Shown in pieces: positions 1-12,485 of a stretch of DNA of 64,000 nucleotides (its first letter is position 1; each line of letters starts with the position of its first letter). The stretch comes from Ailanthus altissimus (lineage: Eukaryota > Streptophyta > Magnoliopsida > Sapindales > Simaroubaceae). The translations under genes and the position numbers were made by a program. The notes beneath the pieces are model-generated. The model was not told where the DNA came from. It ran no database searches and saw nothing but the letters and a program-made list of their open reading frames with translations. The stretch lies in the NCBI GenBank assembly GCA_946807835.1, contig OX327695.1, positions 22,488,501 through 22,552,500 of the forward strand, given 5' to 3'.

Positions 1-1144
1 GAGTACACTTCATATTGCAAGACTCTCTAGGTCCACTCTTGATTTGTCAAACAGAATTATTCTGTGAGTCCAAGATCGATACCCCATGCACACGTCACGA
101 ATATTAAAAATCAGTGCGATAGACTATACAAGTTGAGGTCACAATGCATACGTATAAATTGTGTGCCAATTATATCCTGAAAGAGTAGAGATATAGATCA
201 CTACCGTCAAATCCTTATATGTTCATCCATGAACTTATCTCCTAAGATGTATCTTAATAAACAATATATGCAAATACTTTTACAATATTATTTAGCCCTG
301 TAGAAAACTCTTTTCCTAAGTTTGTTGCTTATGGTCATAAGACTTTTTAAGATACAGTCTCTGAGCATCCGGATATATAACTCATCCATATGAGCTAACG
401 GATTCTATATCTGTACACACTGAACTCCATAAGCATCGAACCATACCTAGCGGTCACACCATGAAAGGTCTATGATATGCGTGAAATCAAAGTATAATGG
501 ATCACTTACAAGCTCACCGTGGTACTCAGGTCAAAGACCACGTATACTACTCAACTCGAGAGGACCTTCCATTGACGACTTCATGGGATGTCTATTAGGG
601 TCCTCGTTGAGTCTGTTCAGTATTCAGTCCTTACTAAATAGTTGTATGCTATACGAACTTCTAGTAAGTCCATGGTTAGCTAAGAACAGCCATCTAGGTA
701 TAGTATACACTGGTCTATGTAAAAGAATTTTACCGATAGACCTGCATCGATGAATTAAGATCAGAAAAATATAATTTGAGAATAAACTTACATAATAACA
801 TTTCTTAGCACTTATTGTAACTTTTGCAACTATGTTATTACTAATGTATTCTCAAGTCTTTGTAGCGTTATAGATAAGATTCTAACTCTTAGACTTCACT
901 GATTAATATAACATGCTAACTCTTTAACATTTATAGTTTTCAGTGATGTTAACTCTTAGCATTGATATAAACTTCTTTAGACCAAATCTAAACCCTTTTT
1001 AGATCATATAGTGTTTGTAACGTCACAAGCATTGAACCATTTAATAATAGTAATTAGCTATTTAACAAATAATAAATTGTATAAATATTATAAAATAAAA
1101 TATTTATATGATAATGGGATGGCACGTGAATACAAATTCCAACA
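1..1144 (-). mobile_element. Partial copia LTR (LTR-A), cut by the window edge
   Basis: This stretch aligns along its length with the RE2 LTRs at 35041-36202 and 42236-43396. Shared blocks include the run ending in ACCATGAAAGGTCTATGATA near 459 and the CTAACTCTTAG blocks near 890-960. On the minus strand it starts TGTTGGAATTTG at 1144, and the next bases (1145-1160) read in the same direction as a purine-rich GAGAAAGGGCGAAT. This resembles a polypurine tract, so this is probably a 3' LTR. The left part lies outside the window. It is clearly diverged from the RE2 LTRs and is an older copy. The 93-codon open frame at 472-753 lies inside the LTR and I do not regard it as a gene. Confidence 0.75.
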
Positions 1145-2490
1145 ATTCGCCCTTTCTCATTGGTGCTTTTCCTATTAGGGTACCATTTATAGTTAATAGA
1201 TTAGCTATGGGGACATCCTTATTGAGAATTAACTTCCTGGTCTCCCTAAAAAGACTATGGTAGCTTGTTAATTAATTTCGTCTTGTGAGGAAAAATTTCT
1301 ATTATAAACTAAAGCACTAATCTCTTCTAAGCCCTTTCCTGTAGGTCTTTCAAATACCCTATTCTTAGCATCCAACGTATTGTATTTTTTGCATCTCTAA
1401 ATAATCTATCTTTTAAGCCTTTGAAGCTAGGGAATATTAAAAGAGTCTGTTTGAAAGAAGAAAGCACTACTTCTTTAAAGCAATGCCTTGCCTTAGCCTT
1501 CGCCCCCCCTTTTTCCCCATGTTTTAGAGATCCATGCGATCTAGGGCTATATCAATACTATGCTTATACTGCTTGAGAAAGGCTATAAACAAGTCCTTCT
1601 ACTTGCGAATGTGGGATTGATCTAACTGTATATATCACCGAGAAGTAGCTTCCTTAAGGCTTAGATTTATTTTCAATCAAGTAAATTTTTCTTTATCTAG
1701 CAAAAAAATTTAGATTTTGAACCGAACTTTCTGATACATTGGGCCAATGACACCTCCAAACTACTCTTTCATAAGCTGTGATGGCTCTTTTGAATAAACA
1801 ACATAGTCTATGTCATCTTCCTTTTGCCCATGAGCATTCGACTGAAGAGTATGCCATTAGTCATACTCTCTAGAAGCCTTAGGGGAAATGAAGTCTTGTG
1901 AGTCTTGTCTCTTGCTTAGCTATCTTTGCTTGAGTTAAAATGCTTGATGGGGTGAGATTTTCCTTAGGCGAATTAAAATCATTCTCTCTTGGTTGAATTA
2001 GATTAGAATTTCTATTTACAAATGCTTAATTAAATTATACTTTAATTTAGATTCATGCATTCATACTTTGATACGAATTAAGATTTGCACACTATAAATA
2101 AGCATGCTACACTATAAATTCACATTTATTCATTCACAACTTATTCAATCATTCATTTTTCAGTTCTTTATTCTCATATATAATTTATTCATCGCTCTCT
2201 TACTTGTCCTTGAGACACTCCAACACACTAGCACCCCTTTTTTTAATCAAGTATTGACTTGAGCGTGAAAGTATTTATTTTTTTTTTTGTAGGAGAATAG
2301 TATTTTTTTTCCTAAAAATTTGATGAGTTATTAAGGGCAAGAAGGTAATTATCTTGAGATTCAAAATCAAGAAACTTCAGCGCCCAATTAATTTGACACA
2401 TCATGAAGGATATAAGACCTAACTAAGTGAGGAAACTACTTGTGTCAATTTGCCTAGTGTTGATACATATTATACTTGGTCTTATACAAT
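1145..2490. other. Transposon-derived stretch without a gene
   Basis: No usable reading frame was found. The part next to LTR-A is probably the internal end of that element. The segment 2090-2285 has a TATAAATA box, a pyrimidine-rich stretch and the phrase TATTGACTTGAGCGTGAAAG, which resembles the transcribed end of a plant Ty3/gypsy LTR. That assignment is from general resemblance only. Confidence 0.4.
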
Positions 2491-2495
2491 ACTGC

Positions 2496-4581
2496 TGTTA
2501 GAGATGGTGTTTACATATCATTCCAATATTGTATAAATATTAATTGTTTAATATTTATTTAATAAAAATGTTGAATAAATTGTTAATATTGATATATAGT
2601 ACCAAACTTGTTACTTTTCAGACATTGTAGATATAAAGGAGTTTAGGTTAGCAGTAAGAGTTATAAATGCTAAGAGTTAGCAGTGCTAAGAGTTAACAGT
2701 TATAAGAGTTAGCAAATTCTAAGAGTTAGAACCTTATCTAAAATAGGACAATAGCTTGAAAGTATATTAGTAATGACATAGTTACAAGTAGTTGTAAATA
2801 GTGTTAGGAAATGTTATTATGCAGTATGTTTTTGAAGATCTCATTTCTGATCTATTTTTACTGATATAGGTTAATCGGTGAACCCTTTTAGATCAATGTA
2901 TATCTATATCTGAATTGTCCAGAATATTAATCTTAGTAGACCATAAGTTTAGTGGAAGCTCATATAAGTATACAAGTATTTAGTAAGGACTGGGTACTAA
3001 ACAGACTCCTGAAGACCTCCAATAGACATTCTATAAAGCTGTCAATAGAATGTCTTCTCAAGTTGAGTAATATTTGTGGTTCTTTGACCTAAGCGTCATG
3101 GTAGGCTTGTGAGTGATCTACTATACTTTGATTTTACACATATTAGAGACCTTTCATAGTCTGACCTCTGGGTGTCATTGGGTATGATCTGATGCTCATG
3201 GAGTCCCGTGTGCATAAATATTGTATCCATTAGCTCATATAAATGAGTTGTATATTCTGATGCTTCGAGATTTTATTTTTGAAAGTCTTGTAGTTATAAG
3301 CATTAAACTTAGAAAATATTTTTCCACAAAGACAAACAATATCACAAATGTGTTTGCGAATATTGTTTATAGAAATATAAATTTGGAGATAAATTTATAA
3401 TTGAGCATATAAAAATTTGACAGTGATAATTTATATCACTACTTTTTTAGGATATCGGTGACGGAAAGATTAAACGTATATGGTTAACCTCAACTTGTAT
3501 GGTTCAACCCATTACTTTGTAATATCCATAACGTGTGGGGGGACATTATTTATGGACTTATAGAAGAGTTCTATATGACAAACTAGGTGTGAACCTAAGA
3601 GTCTCACAATATGATATGGACTCGTAGAGTATTAGGGTAGCGGACTGGATTGTACAGTTCAATTCAAAAACTTTTTGTAAGCTGAGAATTTGTTTTAGGA
3701 TCCTTTGGGATGCGCACTTGTTAAAGTTTAAGTGTTAAGTATATTATTTAATTAATTAATAATAGTTGTTAACTAATTAGATGGAGACAAATGACAAGAA
3801 TATGACCCTTTATTGTTTGACCTTTTGTCAACAAAAGTAAGATTACTTGCGTGACAAGTAATAGGCATTAATAGAATGCAAAATTATTTATTATTATTAT
3901 TTTGCAATGTCAAGAGGCAAAAAGTCGTGGGTTGTGAGTCCAATTATTTGACTAAGGGAAAACAAAAGGGAAAAAAGTTTTCTTCTTTTCTCTTAGCATG
4001 TGATTGACCAAATTTCTAAACCAAAATGAGTTAAATTTATGCAAAATTGTTCTGCATATATTTGACAAGAAATAGGTATTTTGGAGACAAATGGATATGG
4101 CTTATGGGAATCATTTGTTTGATAAATGGAATGAGTATAAAATGCAAGATTTTTTCCTCCTTCCTTTAAGTGAATACTCGGTCATTAAGAGAAAAGTGAG
4201 AGTTTATGTTTTGCAAAGAGTTGCGCCGAAAGCTATTCATCTTCTTCTTCAAACAAAAGTGTTTAAAGTGTTTAAGTGCTAAGGTTGCTGGAAATCCATT
4301 AGTAAAGCTATCATTCTAGTATTTCTAGTTCATCAAGTTAAAGTCTAAAATTGTCAATAAGTTCATTTTACGGTGAGCTCAAGTTTGAAAAACAACATCA
4401 AAAGGCTTTAAAGGTAATTCCTTGAACTTATTAGTGTAACAAGATTTAAATTAAGTGTTTATTTATTAAATAAGAAATTAGATTTTCATTCTGTTGCGCA
4501 ATTTTATGTGCTTGACATTTATTTTTGTATATTCAATTAACACCAATCACATACATGCACCCTAATTTAGCACATACAACA
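2496..4581 (+). mobile_element. Probable solo copia LTR (LTR-B), same family as RE2
   Basis: The plus strand reads TGTTAGAGATGG at 2496 and ends ACATACAACA at 4581, giving 2086 bp, close to the 2.0-2.06 kb of the RE2 LTRs. It matches the reverse complement of LTR-A and of both RE2 LTRs: for example, 3000-3130 mirrors the LTR-A block around 480-600. The flanking pentamers are ACTGC (2491-2495) and ACTAC (4582-4586), a target-site duplication with one mismatch. No internal region is attached on either side, which fits a solo LTR formed by recombination. The 63-codon frame at 4091-4282 lies inside it and has no recognisable domain. Confidence 0.7.
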
Positions 4582-6189
4582 ACTACTACATTGGATGGGT
4601 GATCTTGTAAGAAGATTACTATGTCTAATTACTTACCCCTTTGATTACATAATTAAACATTGACATATTAGTTTAATGTTTTTTTTTCTTACATTGTAGT
4701 ACATCAATGAGTATCTAAGATTGATTTGTCTATATTAATACAAATACCCTTAAACATTATCCCGAAGATGTACAACTGTTGAAACATATTTTTTTGATAT
4801 CTCGGCTATATAATTCATGCTATCATTTATTATTAACTTTATTTTATTAAAATTGTATGGATGACAAGAGGTTTTTGTTTAGTTTTATTCATAGTACTCC
4901 CACGATTTATCAAACGTTATGCAATTTTATTAAGAAAAACTTAAAATAAAAAATATTATAAAATTTTAAAATAAATATTAAGGATTTTTTAAACTTTAAA
5001 AATTCTAAATTCTAAAATAATTCTTATTTTTTAAAAATATATTTATTTTTTAATTTTAACATGTAATTTGAAATAGAATTTGTGCTTATAAAAAAACACG
5101 CTTATATCTAAAAAGTAATTATATTAGACATGTAATGTTATTTTATGCCTTTAAAACATGTATAATAATTTATTTGATTAATAAGTTTATTCATACATAT
5201 TATGGAGCATATATTGAGGAGCCCGTATTTATAAAATATATGATCTACGTATTAAGCATATCATACTAATATAGAAGGTATAGATCACAAGTTCTTTTAA
5301 ATTAAATCTTGTTCATAGCTATTATTGAAAAGGGTAATTCATTATGTAAGATTGTAGCTTTTTTACTTCTTATAGTGAACGATTTACCTTGATTATCGAA
5401 ACAAAGACTTCGAGTAAAAAAACTAAAGTACATGATACATTGAATGAGACTACTATGAATTTGATCTGGTTAACTAAATGTCATTGGTCTTAATTCATAA
5501 AAAGCTTCAACAACTTTAATCGACCTTAATCCTAAACAAGTAATGGACTTATATTTATGTGTTGTGCCTTTTGAGTTATCACGAAGTGAAAATATATAAA
5601 TAGTTAAAATTTTAATTGCTTGGAAATATAATTCATGGGTCACAGGAACATATATTTGCAAAATAAAATATACTTATTTCAGCTAAGCTATTTGTAGTAC
5701 TAGATTATTTAAAGTTGTGGCCGCAGTCTATTCAATAAATTATTTATTGAATAATATTATTTATTTATAAATATAGGCATGTTGAAAATGATTATAAAAG
5801 TACTCAATAACTTAAGGGTAAATAGGTAATTAAAGAAATGAGTCATTTTTCTATGGCTTAACTTTAATTATGGACATTAGTTAGAGGATCAATTAAGTAG
5901 TTACTATTGTTTTAAGACCAAACATAGTTGAATTAAAGAAGTTTAATTAAAATAGGCTTTTATTTATTTACATGGGTTAGCAGAGTGCAACTTTTGACTT
6001 TTAATGAAATAGCTAGTGGTTAATTTAGAAGAATTGATTAGTTATGAGATGATTAGGACCAGGCCTTTAAAGTTAGAGTTAGGAAGCTCGTAAGTCTTGC
6101 AATCTCTCTACTAACTTAAATTATAATCAAATTTTAAATCCCTAAGGATGATGCTTATATATATAGGAGGTAAGGAGTAATAATAATAA
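4582..6189. other. AT-rich intergenic DNA, no gene seen
   Basis: This is AT-rich sequence with many short A and T runs. The only open frame is 63 codons on the minus strand (5470-5661). I recognise no domain in it and it has no convincing start context. The stretch probably holds old transposon debris. Confidence 0.5.
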
Positions 6190-6361
6190 TAGCATGTAAT
6201 TAACATGTGCAACTTTATTTCTTTATTTAACTAAGAATTAGTGCATTATAATCGGGGTATTAGTTGTCAAATTAATTACATAGTTGACTTTTCATTTTCA
6301 ATAGGCTTGTATAAATACCCTTGATATATATATAAAAGAATTATTTAGCCTAGTTATTATT
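6190..6361 (+). repeat. 5' LTR of the deleted copia element
   Basis: This short LTR (about 170 bp) matches the right copy at about 8047-8245. Shared blocks are GCAACTTTATTTCTTTATTT, the TAGTTGACTTTT block and ATAAATACCCTTGA, the last probably the TATA region. It is followed at once by TAGTATCAGAGC (6364-6375), a primer-binding site complementary to the 3' end of initiator methionine tRNA with one change from the usual TGGTATCAGAGC. The outer edge is uncertain by a few bases because it lies in TAA repeats. Confidence 0.7.
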
Positions 6362-8046
6362 TTAGTATCAGAGCTAAAGGTAAAGAATTTTTGTTGTTGC
6401 CTTTATTTTTTATTTTTTTGTTGAAATGTTTTTTCACCGACCAACCTTATAACTGTCTAAAAAAATAATGTTTCTGGCAACAAGAAACCCTTTATAGTAA
6501 CCATTCATGAACTTCTTTACCAATTTATATTAAATTAGATGGCACTATTTATTGTGTTTGGTTTAAGATTTTAAAGATGTATATTGCTGATAGAAAGAAG
6601 AATGGCTACATTATAGGGAGCAAGGTTGCAACTATAGAGGACAATTTGGGATATGATGAATAGGAGGCTAAAGATAATTTGGTCAAATCTTGACTCATCA
6701 ATTCCATGACTGACAATCTTATGTCACACTTTATGCAGTGTGGATTGGCTAAGGAGGTTTAGGATATAGTTTAGAGGAGTTACCTTAATGTCTCTATTTC
6801 TTCTCATGTTTATGAACTAATGAAGAAATTCTTCCAATTACATCAAGGTGGTTGACCTCTTGCAGATTTCTATAATTAGTTAAACTCAATATTTATGAAA
6901 CTTGATTATCGATGGTCCAATGATTAACATGTGCAACTAATATTGAGAAATAAAGGAAGTGTATTGCTAAGGCATGACTTGGTCATTTGAGTTACTCAAT
7001 AAAGGAGTATGGTTTTAAGCAAGCTTTGGTGAATCACACTGTGTTCTATAAGAGAGTTGGTGATGATATAACTTTACTTACTGTTTATGTTAATGACATA
7101 ATTGTTGCATGTAGTAACTCCAGTGAGATAGAGAAGCTTCAAAGCTATTTCGCCAAAGAGTTTGAAATGAATGACTTGGGGATAATAAAATACTTCTTAA
7201 GTATTGAAGTGTCTCAATCAAAGTAAGGACTTTTTCTCTCTCAATAGAAATATACATTAAATATTTTGGCTGAAACTAGTAACTTAGCCTGTGAACTTGT
7301 AGATACTCTTATTGAGATGAACCATGGCTTTAATATCTATCTTGATCAGGTTCCAATGAATATAGAAAGATATCAGAGGCAAATAGGGAAGTTGATTTAT
7401 TTGACTCACACTAGACCTGATCTATCATATACAATTAGTGTTGTGAGTTAATTCATGCACAATCCAAGTGACCAATATATAAATACAGTAAATCGTATTT
7501 TGGCTTATTTAAAGTTCGCTCTAGGCAAAGGTATTATGTTCTCCAAACATAGAAATTTAGATATTATGGATTATGCAGATTTTGACTTTGTTGTAGATTG
7601 GATAGGAAGTCTATGTCAGGATATGTATCATTTATTAGACATAATTTGGTAGTTTGGAGGAATAAGAAACAGAATATGATATTGTTTTTTAGTGCAAAAT
7701 TTGAATGTCGTGCTCATTATCATATGACTATAGAGCTTACTTAGCTAAGAATCCTCTTAAGTGAACTCAGGTTTGGTCTAAAAAAATCTATGGTGACCTT
7801 TTGTGATAACACAGTAGCTATTGAGATAGCAAATAATCTGGTACAATATGATGGAACTAAGCATGTTGAACTTGACAGGAGCTACATCAAAGATAACTTA
7901 GATATTTGTAGGATAAAGGCTCTTTATATTAAGAATGCAAATCAGCTGGCTGATATGGTAACTCATGTCACTAATAGTGGTCTATTTTATATAACATTAT
8001 CTAAGTTAGGCACGTACAATATCTATACACCAACTTAAAAGGGAGA

Positions 8047-8248
8047 ATTAGCATATAATTAGCATGACCAACTTTATTTCTTTATTTAACTAGAAATTAG
8101 TGCATTAAAATTAAGGTATTAGTTATTGTATTATAATTTGGGTATTAGTAGATTAATTGTATAGTTGACTTTTTTTTAATAGGCTTGTATTTTATATAAA
8201 TACCCTTGAGATATATGAAGGAATTATTCAACCTAATTATTATTTATA
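8047..8248 (+). repeat. 3' LTR of the deleted copia element
   Basis: This is the direct-repeat partner of 6190-6361. It is about 25 bp longer because the segment around TATTAGTTATTGTATTATAATT has been partly duplicated. It directly follows the polypurine tract. Confidence 0.65.
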
Positions 8249-8250
8249 AT

Positions 8251-9444
8251 AATTATAAGAACAATAAAAATAATTTTTTTACATATTCTTACGTGAAAAA
8301 GATAATTAGGTTACTTCTCTTCTCTTAATCTATTATATTATTTTGGATGCACATAAGTGTAAAGATTAAAGAAATATTTACGTACCCATACACTTGAGTT
8401 TGAATATTAAAAATAATAAATAAATATTATAAACTATTCAATTCAAGATTTATCAAATGATAAATTGAGATAACTCTTTATCCCTATACATGTAATTATA
8501 AACAAAATGATTTACTTTTTGTTGCATTTATTTTATTAAATAGAAAAAAAAATTATTCTAATTTTCTAAATTATTCTAACAAATTATAACAATTTTTTTT
8601 TCACACCAAAGATTGGAAAGATACTTGTTTCCCCTATATTATAACAGTGCTTTCTTTTCTTTTTTTCCCTCTTGTGGCCAAACATTGAAAAGATGCTTAT
8701 TTCCTCCTATGGTATGAGTTAAGAGTTTGAAATCCTCTTATGGTTTTTAAAATAGCTCATTGACTCGCTATCGTTATCTTGTTTAACGTTTACATTAGAT
8801 TTATCTATAGATTCTAAAATAGCTCATTACATCAATAATTGAACCAATTGAATTAACAAGATTGAAGATACTATAAAATATTTAATAACAATTGATATAT
8901 ATCACATAAACTATTATTAATACTTTGAAATGTTAAATAATAATAAGCCTATAATTTTTTATCCAACACCAAGTTCAAATAAAAGAATAAATGAAAAAGT
9001 TACTAATTTAATTTTTGTCAAAATTTATTACGACATGATATTTCTTGTTTTTTAAATTAATATGAGAAAAATTAACAATTATTTTCATAATAGAAAATAA
9101 ATAATTTGAACAATTATATTACATAAAAATTGTGATTTTTAGTACTTCAAATTTTAAGAAACATAAATTTTTTATCATTATAATTGTTAATATTTTTTAA
9201 ACATAAATAATGAATTTTTGCTATGAAGGTAAGTTAAAGTATTATGTCTAACAAAAAAATTATAATATTTAAAAATTTAAAATTTATTCTGAATATTCTC
9301 ATTAATCTTTTTTATCATTTTTAAAATTACCAAAAGAATTTATGTTGACGATGAGTTCTTTAGAAAAAATAACTTTTATAATCTTTTGTTTAATTATTAA
9401 AATTTAATGTTGATTTGAGTTTTTTTTTTTTAATATATGTTGAT
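8251..9444. other. AT-rich intergenic DNA, no gene seen
   Basis: There is no open frame of note and no recognisable RNA gene. Two related phrases at about 8605-8640 and 8675-8710 (CCAAAGATTGGAAAGATACTT and CCAAACATTGAAAAGATGCTT) form an imperfect direct repeat of unknown nature. Confidence 0.5.
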
Positions 9445-10261
9445 TAGGGATAGTAAAATGGGTCACAACATAATTATTTGACACACTTTAAGCGAATATA
9501 GGTAGAAAAAATTGACACGATTAATAAACATGTTGAATTCGTGTTATCCATTTGTTAATCATGTCTAATAAATGTTTGAGATCTACGATTCATTAATTCG
9601 TTTAAATTATATTTAATAAACAAATCGTATTTATGTTTATTTGCGTATTTATTCGTTTAAGTTACGTTTAATTAAATTATAAAATAAAATAAAATATATA
9701 TATATATATAATTGAAAAGTAAAACCCTAATGTATCTAAACTTTAAAAACTCTTCTCCTTCAATTATGTTGGATGAATTTTATTTTTTTAATTGTGTTAG
9801 AATAATTTTATTATTAAATGCAATAAATACTTGATTTTTTTATGTAAGTTAAAATTTATTAATCGTGACTTAAACATATTTTAAACGAATTGAATATTTT
9901 ATGCAAACGAATCGAATTAGATTTTATTATTCATTTAAACGAATATAATCGTAAACGAATCGAATCATGTATAATCGTACAAACGAAATAAATTTGATCT
10001 ATTTATTTAAACATATTTAATCGTATCGTATCATATAATTTGTTTATTAAATGGATCGAATCTGTGTTTGAGTGTTTGATTCGTTTAATAAATAAATCAA
10101 ACACTCAAATACAGATTAGATCCATTTAATAAATAAATTATATAATTAAACACTCAAACACAAATTTAATACGAATCATAAATAAATACAATAAAAAATT
10201 TATTAATATTCTATATTAATATAATACAAATACGATTTATTTATACGAATTGCCACTTCTA
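9445..10261. mobile_element. Candidate hAT-like MITE with long internal palindrome
   Basis: The left end reads TAGGGATAGTAAAAT. The reverse complement of the right end reads TAGAAGTGGCAATT. Both resemble the TAGGGGTGGCAA ends typical of plant hAT-type non-autonomous elements. The interior is made of recurring AAACGAATCGAAT-like words and a (TA)n run at 9694-9711. It also holds a palindrome with arms of about 48 bp (10034-10081 and 10094-10143) and a degenerate third copy of the arm at 10141-10186. The flanking octamers match poorly, so the boundaries are tentative. Confidence 0.4.
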
Positions 10262-11020
10262 AGTTTATTAGTGAATTGTGAGATTTATTTTGCTTAAATT
10301 AGAAGAATGGCATATTTAATGAAAGTAAATATTTATTGATGTAGTCTTTAAAAAAAATATTTATTGATGTCACTGCCAAGTGGAAGGAAGCTGGCTTTAA
10401 ATTTGTTCTTTTAAGAATGTAAACACCACTTTAAGAGTAAGAACAAAGTGTAGCTGGACCAGTTTTAATGAGTGGGGATGTGTAAATGAAGAAACTTGTG
10501 ATTGGAACATGCAAATTTGGTATGGGGGAGCAGTGAGGGTAGGCAACCGCCTCCAAGTCCAACCTACCAGCAGCACCAGGTTCTGTCTGCAACTCTATCA
10601 AATACTAAACTAAAGCCACCACCCACCAATTTGAGTATTAATGGTTTGGTGACAAGACAAACCACTTCTACTTTACCATTGGGCCCAAAATTTAATCATG
10701 CCATTCCCACTCTCTTCCTTGGATTGGATCATGTTCATGGCTACTGCTGCTTCAAATCTTTACTTGGTCGGCTCATTGTTGGCCAATTTAGTCCATGCGC
10801 TCCTGCCCTACCACCTACAGTCGCACACTGCTAATTATTTGGTTTCTTACTGGGTTGGGTCTTGTCTTTCTTCAATTTCGAAGGATCAGATCACCTTAGG
10901 TCGATTAATTGATTACTTTCACTCTCATATTTCCATCCAAGTTAAAATCCAATCATGTCTTCCTAGCATTAAAATTATTGTAATTGTATGTCTTTGTCTC
11001 AACGAGAAAAGATGAAATAT
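10262..11020. other. Less AT-rich block with two overlapping small open frames, unrecognised
   Basis: From about 10490 to 11020 the base composition is more balanced than its surroundings. Two frames, 10502-10834 (110 codons) and 10698-11015 (105 codons), overlap on the plus strand. The first is proline-rich near its start. I recognise no domain in either, and neither shows a plausible splice partner. The palindromic TTGGGCCCAA at about 10679 is a type of site common in plant promoters. The block could be a relic of a gene, a promoter or a non-coding transcript. I do not call a gene. Confidence 0.3.
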
Positions 11021-12365
11021 ATATGTCAGTCAACTCACACAGTAAAATGGAAAATCTGGGCAGTGCCGGGGATCTCATGTATGAAGGAATGGGATAACTG
11101 TGTGGATGCATCGTCAACGGTCAATTCATTCATTATATTGAAATTATAAACAAACGTAACAGATGTTTATCATATGATAAACTACAAGATTATTTTATAA
11201 CAAAAACAAGAGGAAGAAGTCAAATAATGACATAGGAGATAGTGTGATGAACATGAGAAAGCTGACCTGGTTTCTGTGAATTGAAAATGTAAGGAAACTA
11301 ATCCATTTGTTTACAAGAAATTGAAAATACTTCACATATCTTCTTCCCGGAGGCTTTTTCCATTGTCCAAATTAATGACGTTTCTAGCTAGATACAGTTT
11401 GAATTCTTTTATGAAATTTACAAACAGATTCATTCAACATAGAGGAAAAACTACCCAGAATACAATTAATTCACACTTTGGGTGCATGAAGTTTACTATT
11501 TTGGTGGGTTTTTATTTCCCTATTATTTGTCCTGTGCGTAACGGAAGAGAATTATAACTCAGAATTGACTTCCAGAAACTTGGGGTTAGACTTGAGAGAA
11601 TTTCACATTTGCTACAATCTACATAAGAAAATTGAATCATTTTACAAAAGTTGAATGCGTAACGTGCTGACTTGTAGCTTGCTTTACCGTTTCAATCCTG
11701 CAACTTCTCATTATCATATATAAATATTTCAGTTCATTACATTAATCAGAACGACAAACAAATATTAGTCCTTTATTTAATATTAAAATTTAATAAAATA
11801 CCTTAAAAGATGGGTATTTTTAGCTTTTAGTGTATTTTTGCTTTTTAATATTTTAATAATTTTTTAAAAATACTTTAAAAGTAAAATATAACAACACTAA
11901 AATTCAAATAAATAAAATATTAAAAATTTATATTTGCTAAAAACAAATTGTTAGTATGGATTTTTGTATAGATTATCTTAAAAAATAATAAAAATATTAT
12001 TTTATATTTAGTCTAATTATTAAACTATTTTTTTAAAAAAAAATCTATTATTAAAATATTAAAAGTTATACATTTGTATGTTTTAAAATAACATTTAAAT
12101 TATTTTATAATTTTGGATTTCATTTGTCACATTCAGGACAAAATAGTTAATAAAAAATAAGTAACATTTAAGAAGCTCTTTCTCATGACAGAAGGGTAAT
12201 AGAGTAATATTTATTAGACGGGGTAAAATATAAATATAAGAAATAACAAAGGAGAAAGTGGTGATTTTTCATTTAATAATGATAATTTTTTATTTTTTCA
12301 TATTCATATGATAATATCACACAAAGTAATTATGAACTTTGTCAAGTAGATGCACATATGGAGGC
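11021..12365. other. AT-rich intergenic DNA, no gene seen
   Basis: There is a 78-codon open frame at 11321-11557 with no recognisable domain. The rest is dense in A and T runs, for example 11770-12110. Confidence 0.45.
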
Positions 12366-12485
12366 TTGTTAAAATGGCAAAGCGTTTTCTTATAAATGCA
12401 CTCCTCTAACTTAAAGTTAGAAATTTGAATTCTCCCTCTCTTATAATTATAGAAATAATTAAATTTTTTTTTTGTCAAATAAATA
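12366..12485 (+). repeat. SINE-like fragment
   Basis: The order is CTTGTTAAAATGGCAAAGCG, a spacer, then AGTTAGAAATTTGAATTCTCC and a T-rich tail. It resembles the A-box/B-box layout of tRNA-derived plant SINEs, the B-box-like part being TTTGAATTC. A similar piece is at 62466-62575. The resemblance is weak and the internal promoter boxes are degenerate. Confidence 0.3.

Larger units (their letters stand above)
6190..8250 (+). mobile_element. Internally deleted Ty1/copia element
   Basis: The order is LTR, primer-binding site, gag fragment, RT/RNase H fragment, polypurine tract AAAAGGGAGAA (8037-8047), LTR. Gag (about 6538-6950) is readable in one frame with several stops and shows motifs such as KSxLINSMTDNLMSHFMQCG and VYELMKKFFQ. 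Near 6960-6985 the sequence jumps directly into reverse transcriptase, so the rest of gag, protease, integrase and the first part of RT are missing. The RT part (6987-7450) contains YVND at 7086-7097 in place of the catalytic YVDD, so the third position is mutated. RNase H follows (7790-8038) with FCDNTVAIEIA and the KHVELDRSYIK block. Stops and shifts break it at 7224, 7449 and about 7650. The element cannot encode its own proteins. Confidence 0.8.

Noticed and set aside
472..753. 93-codon open frame as a gene
   Set aside because: It falls inside an LTR with relatives at 35539 and about 42700 where the frame is not conserved.
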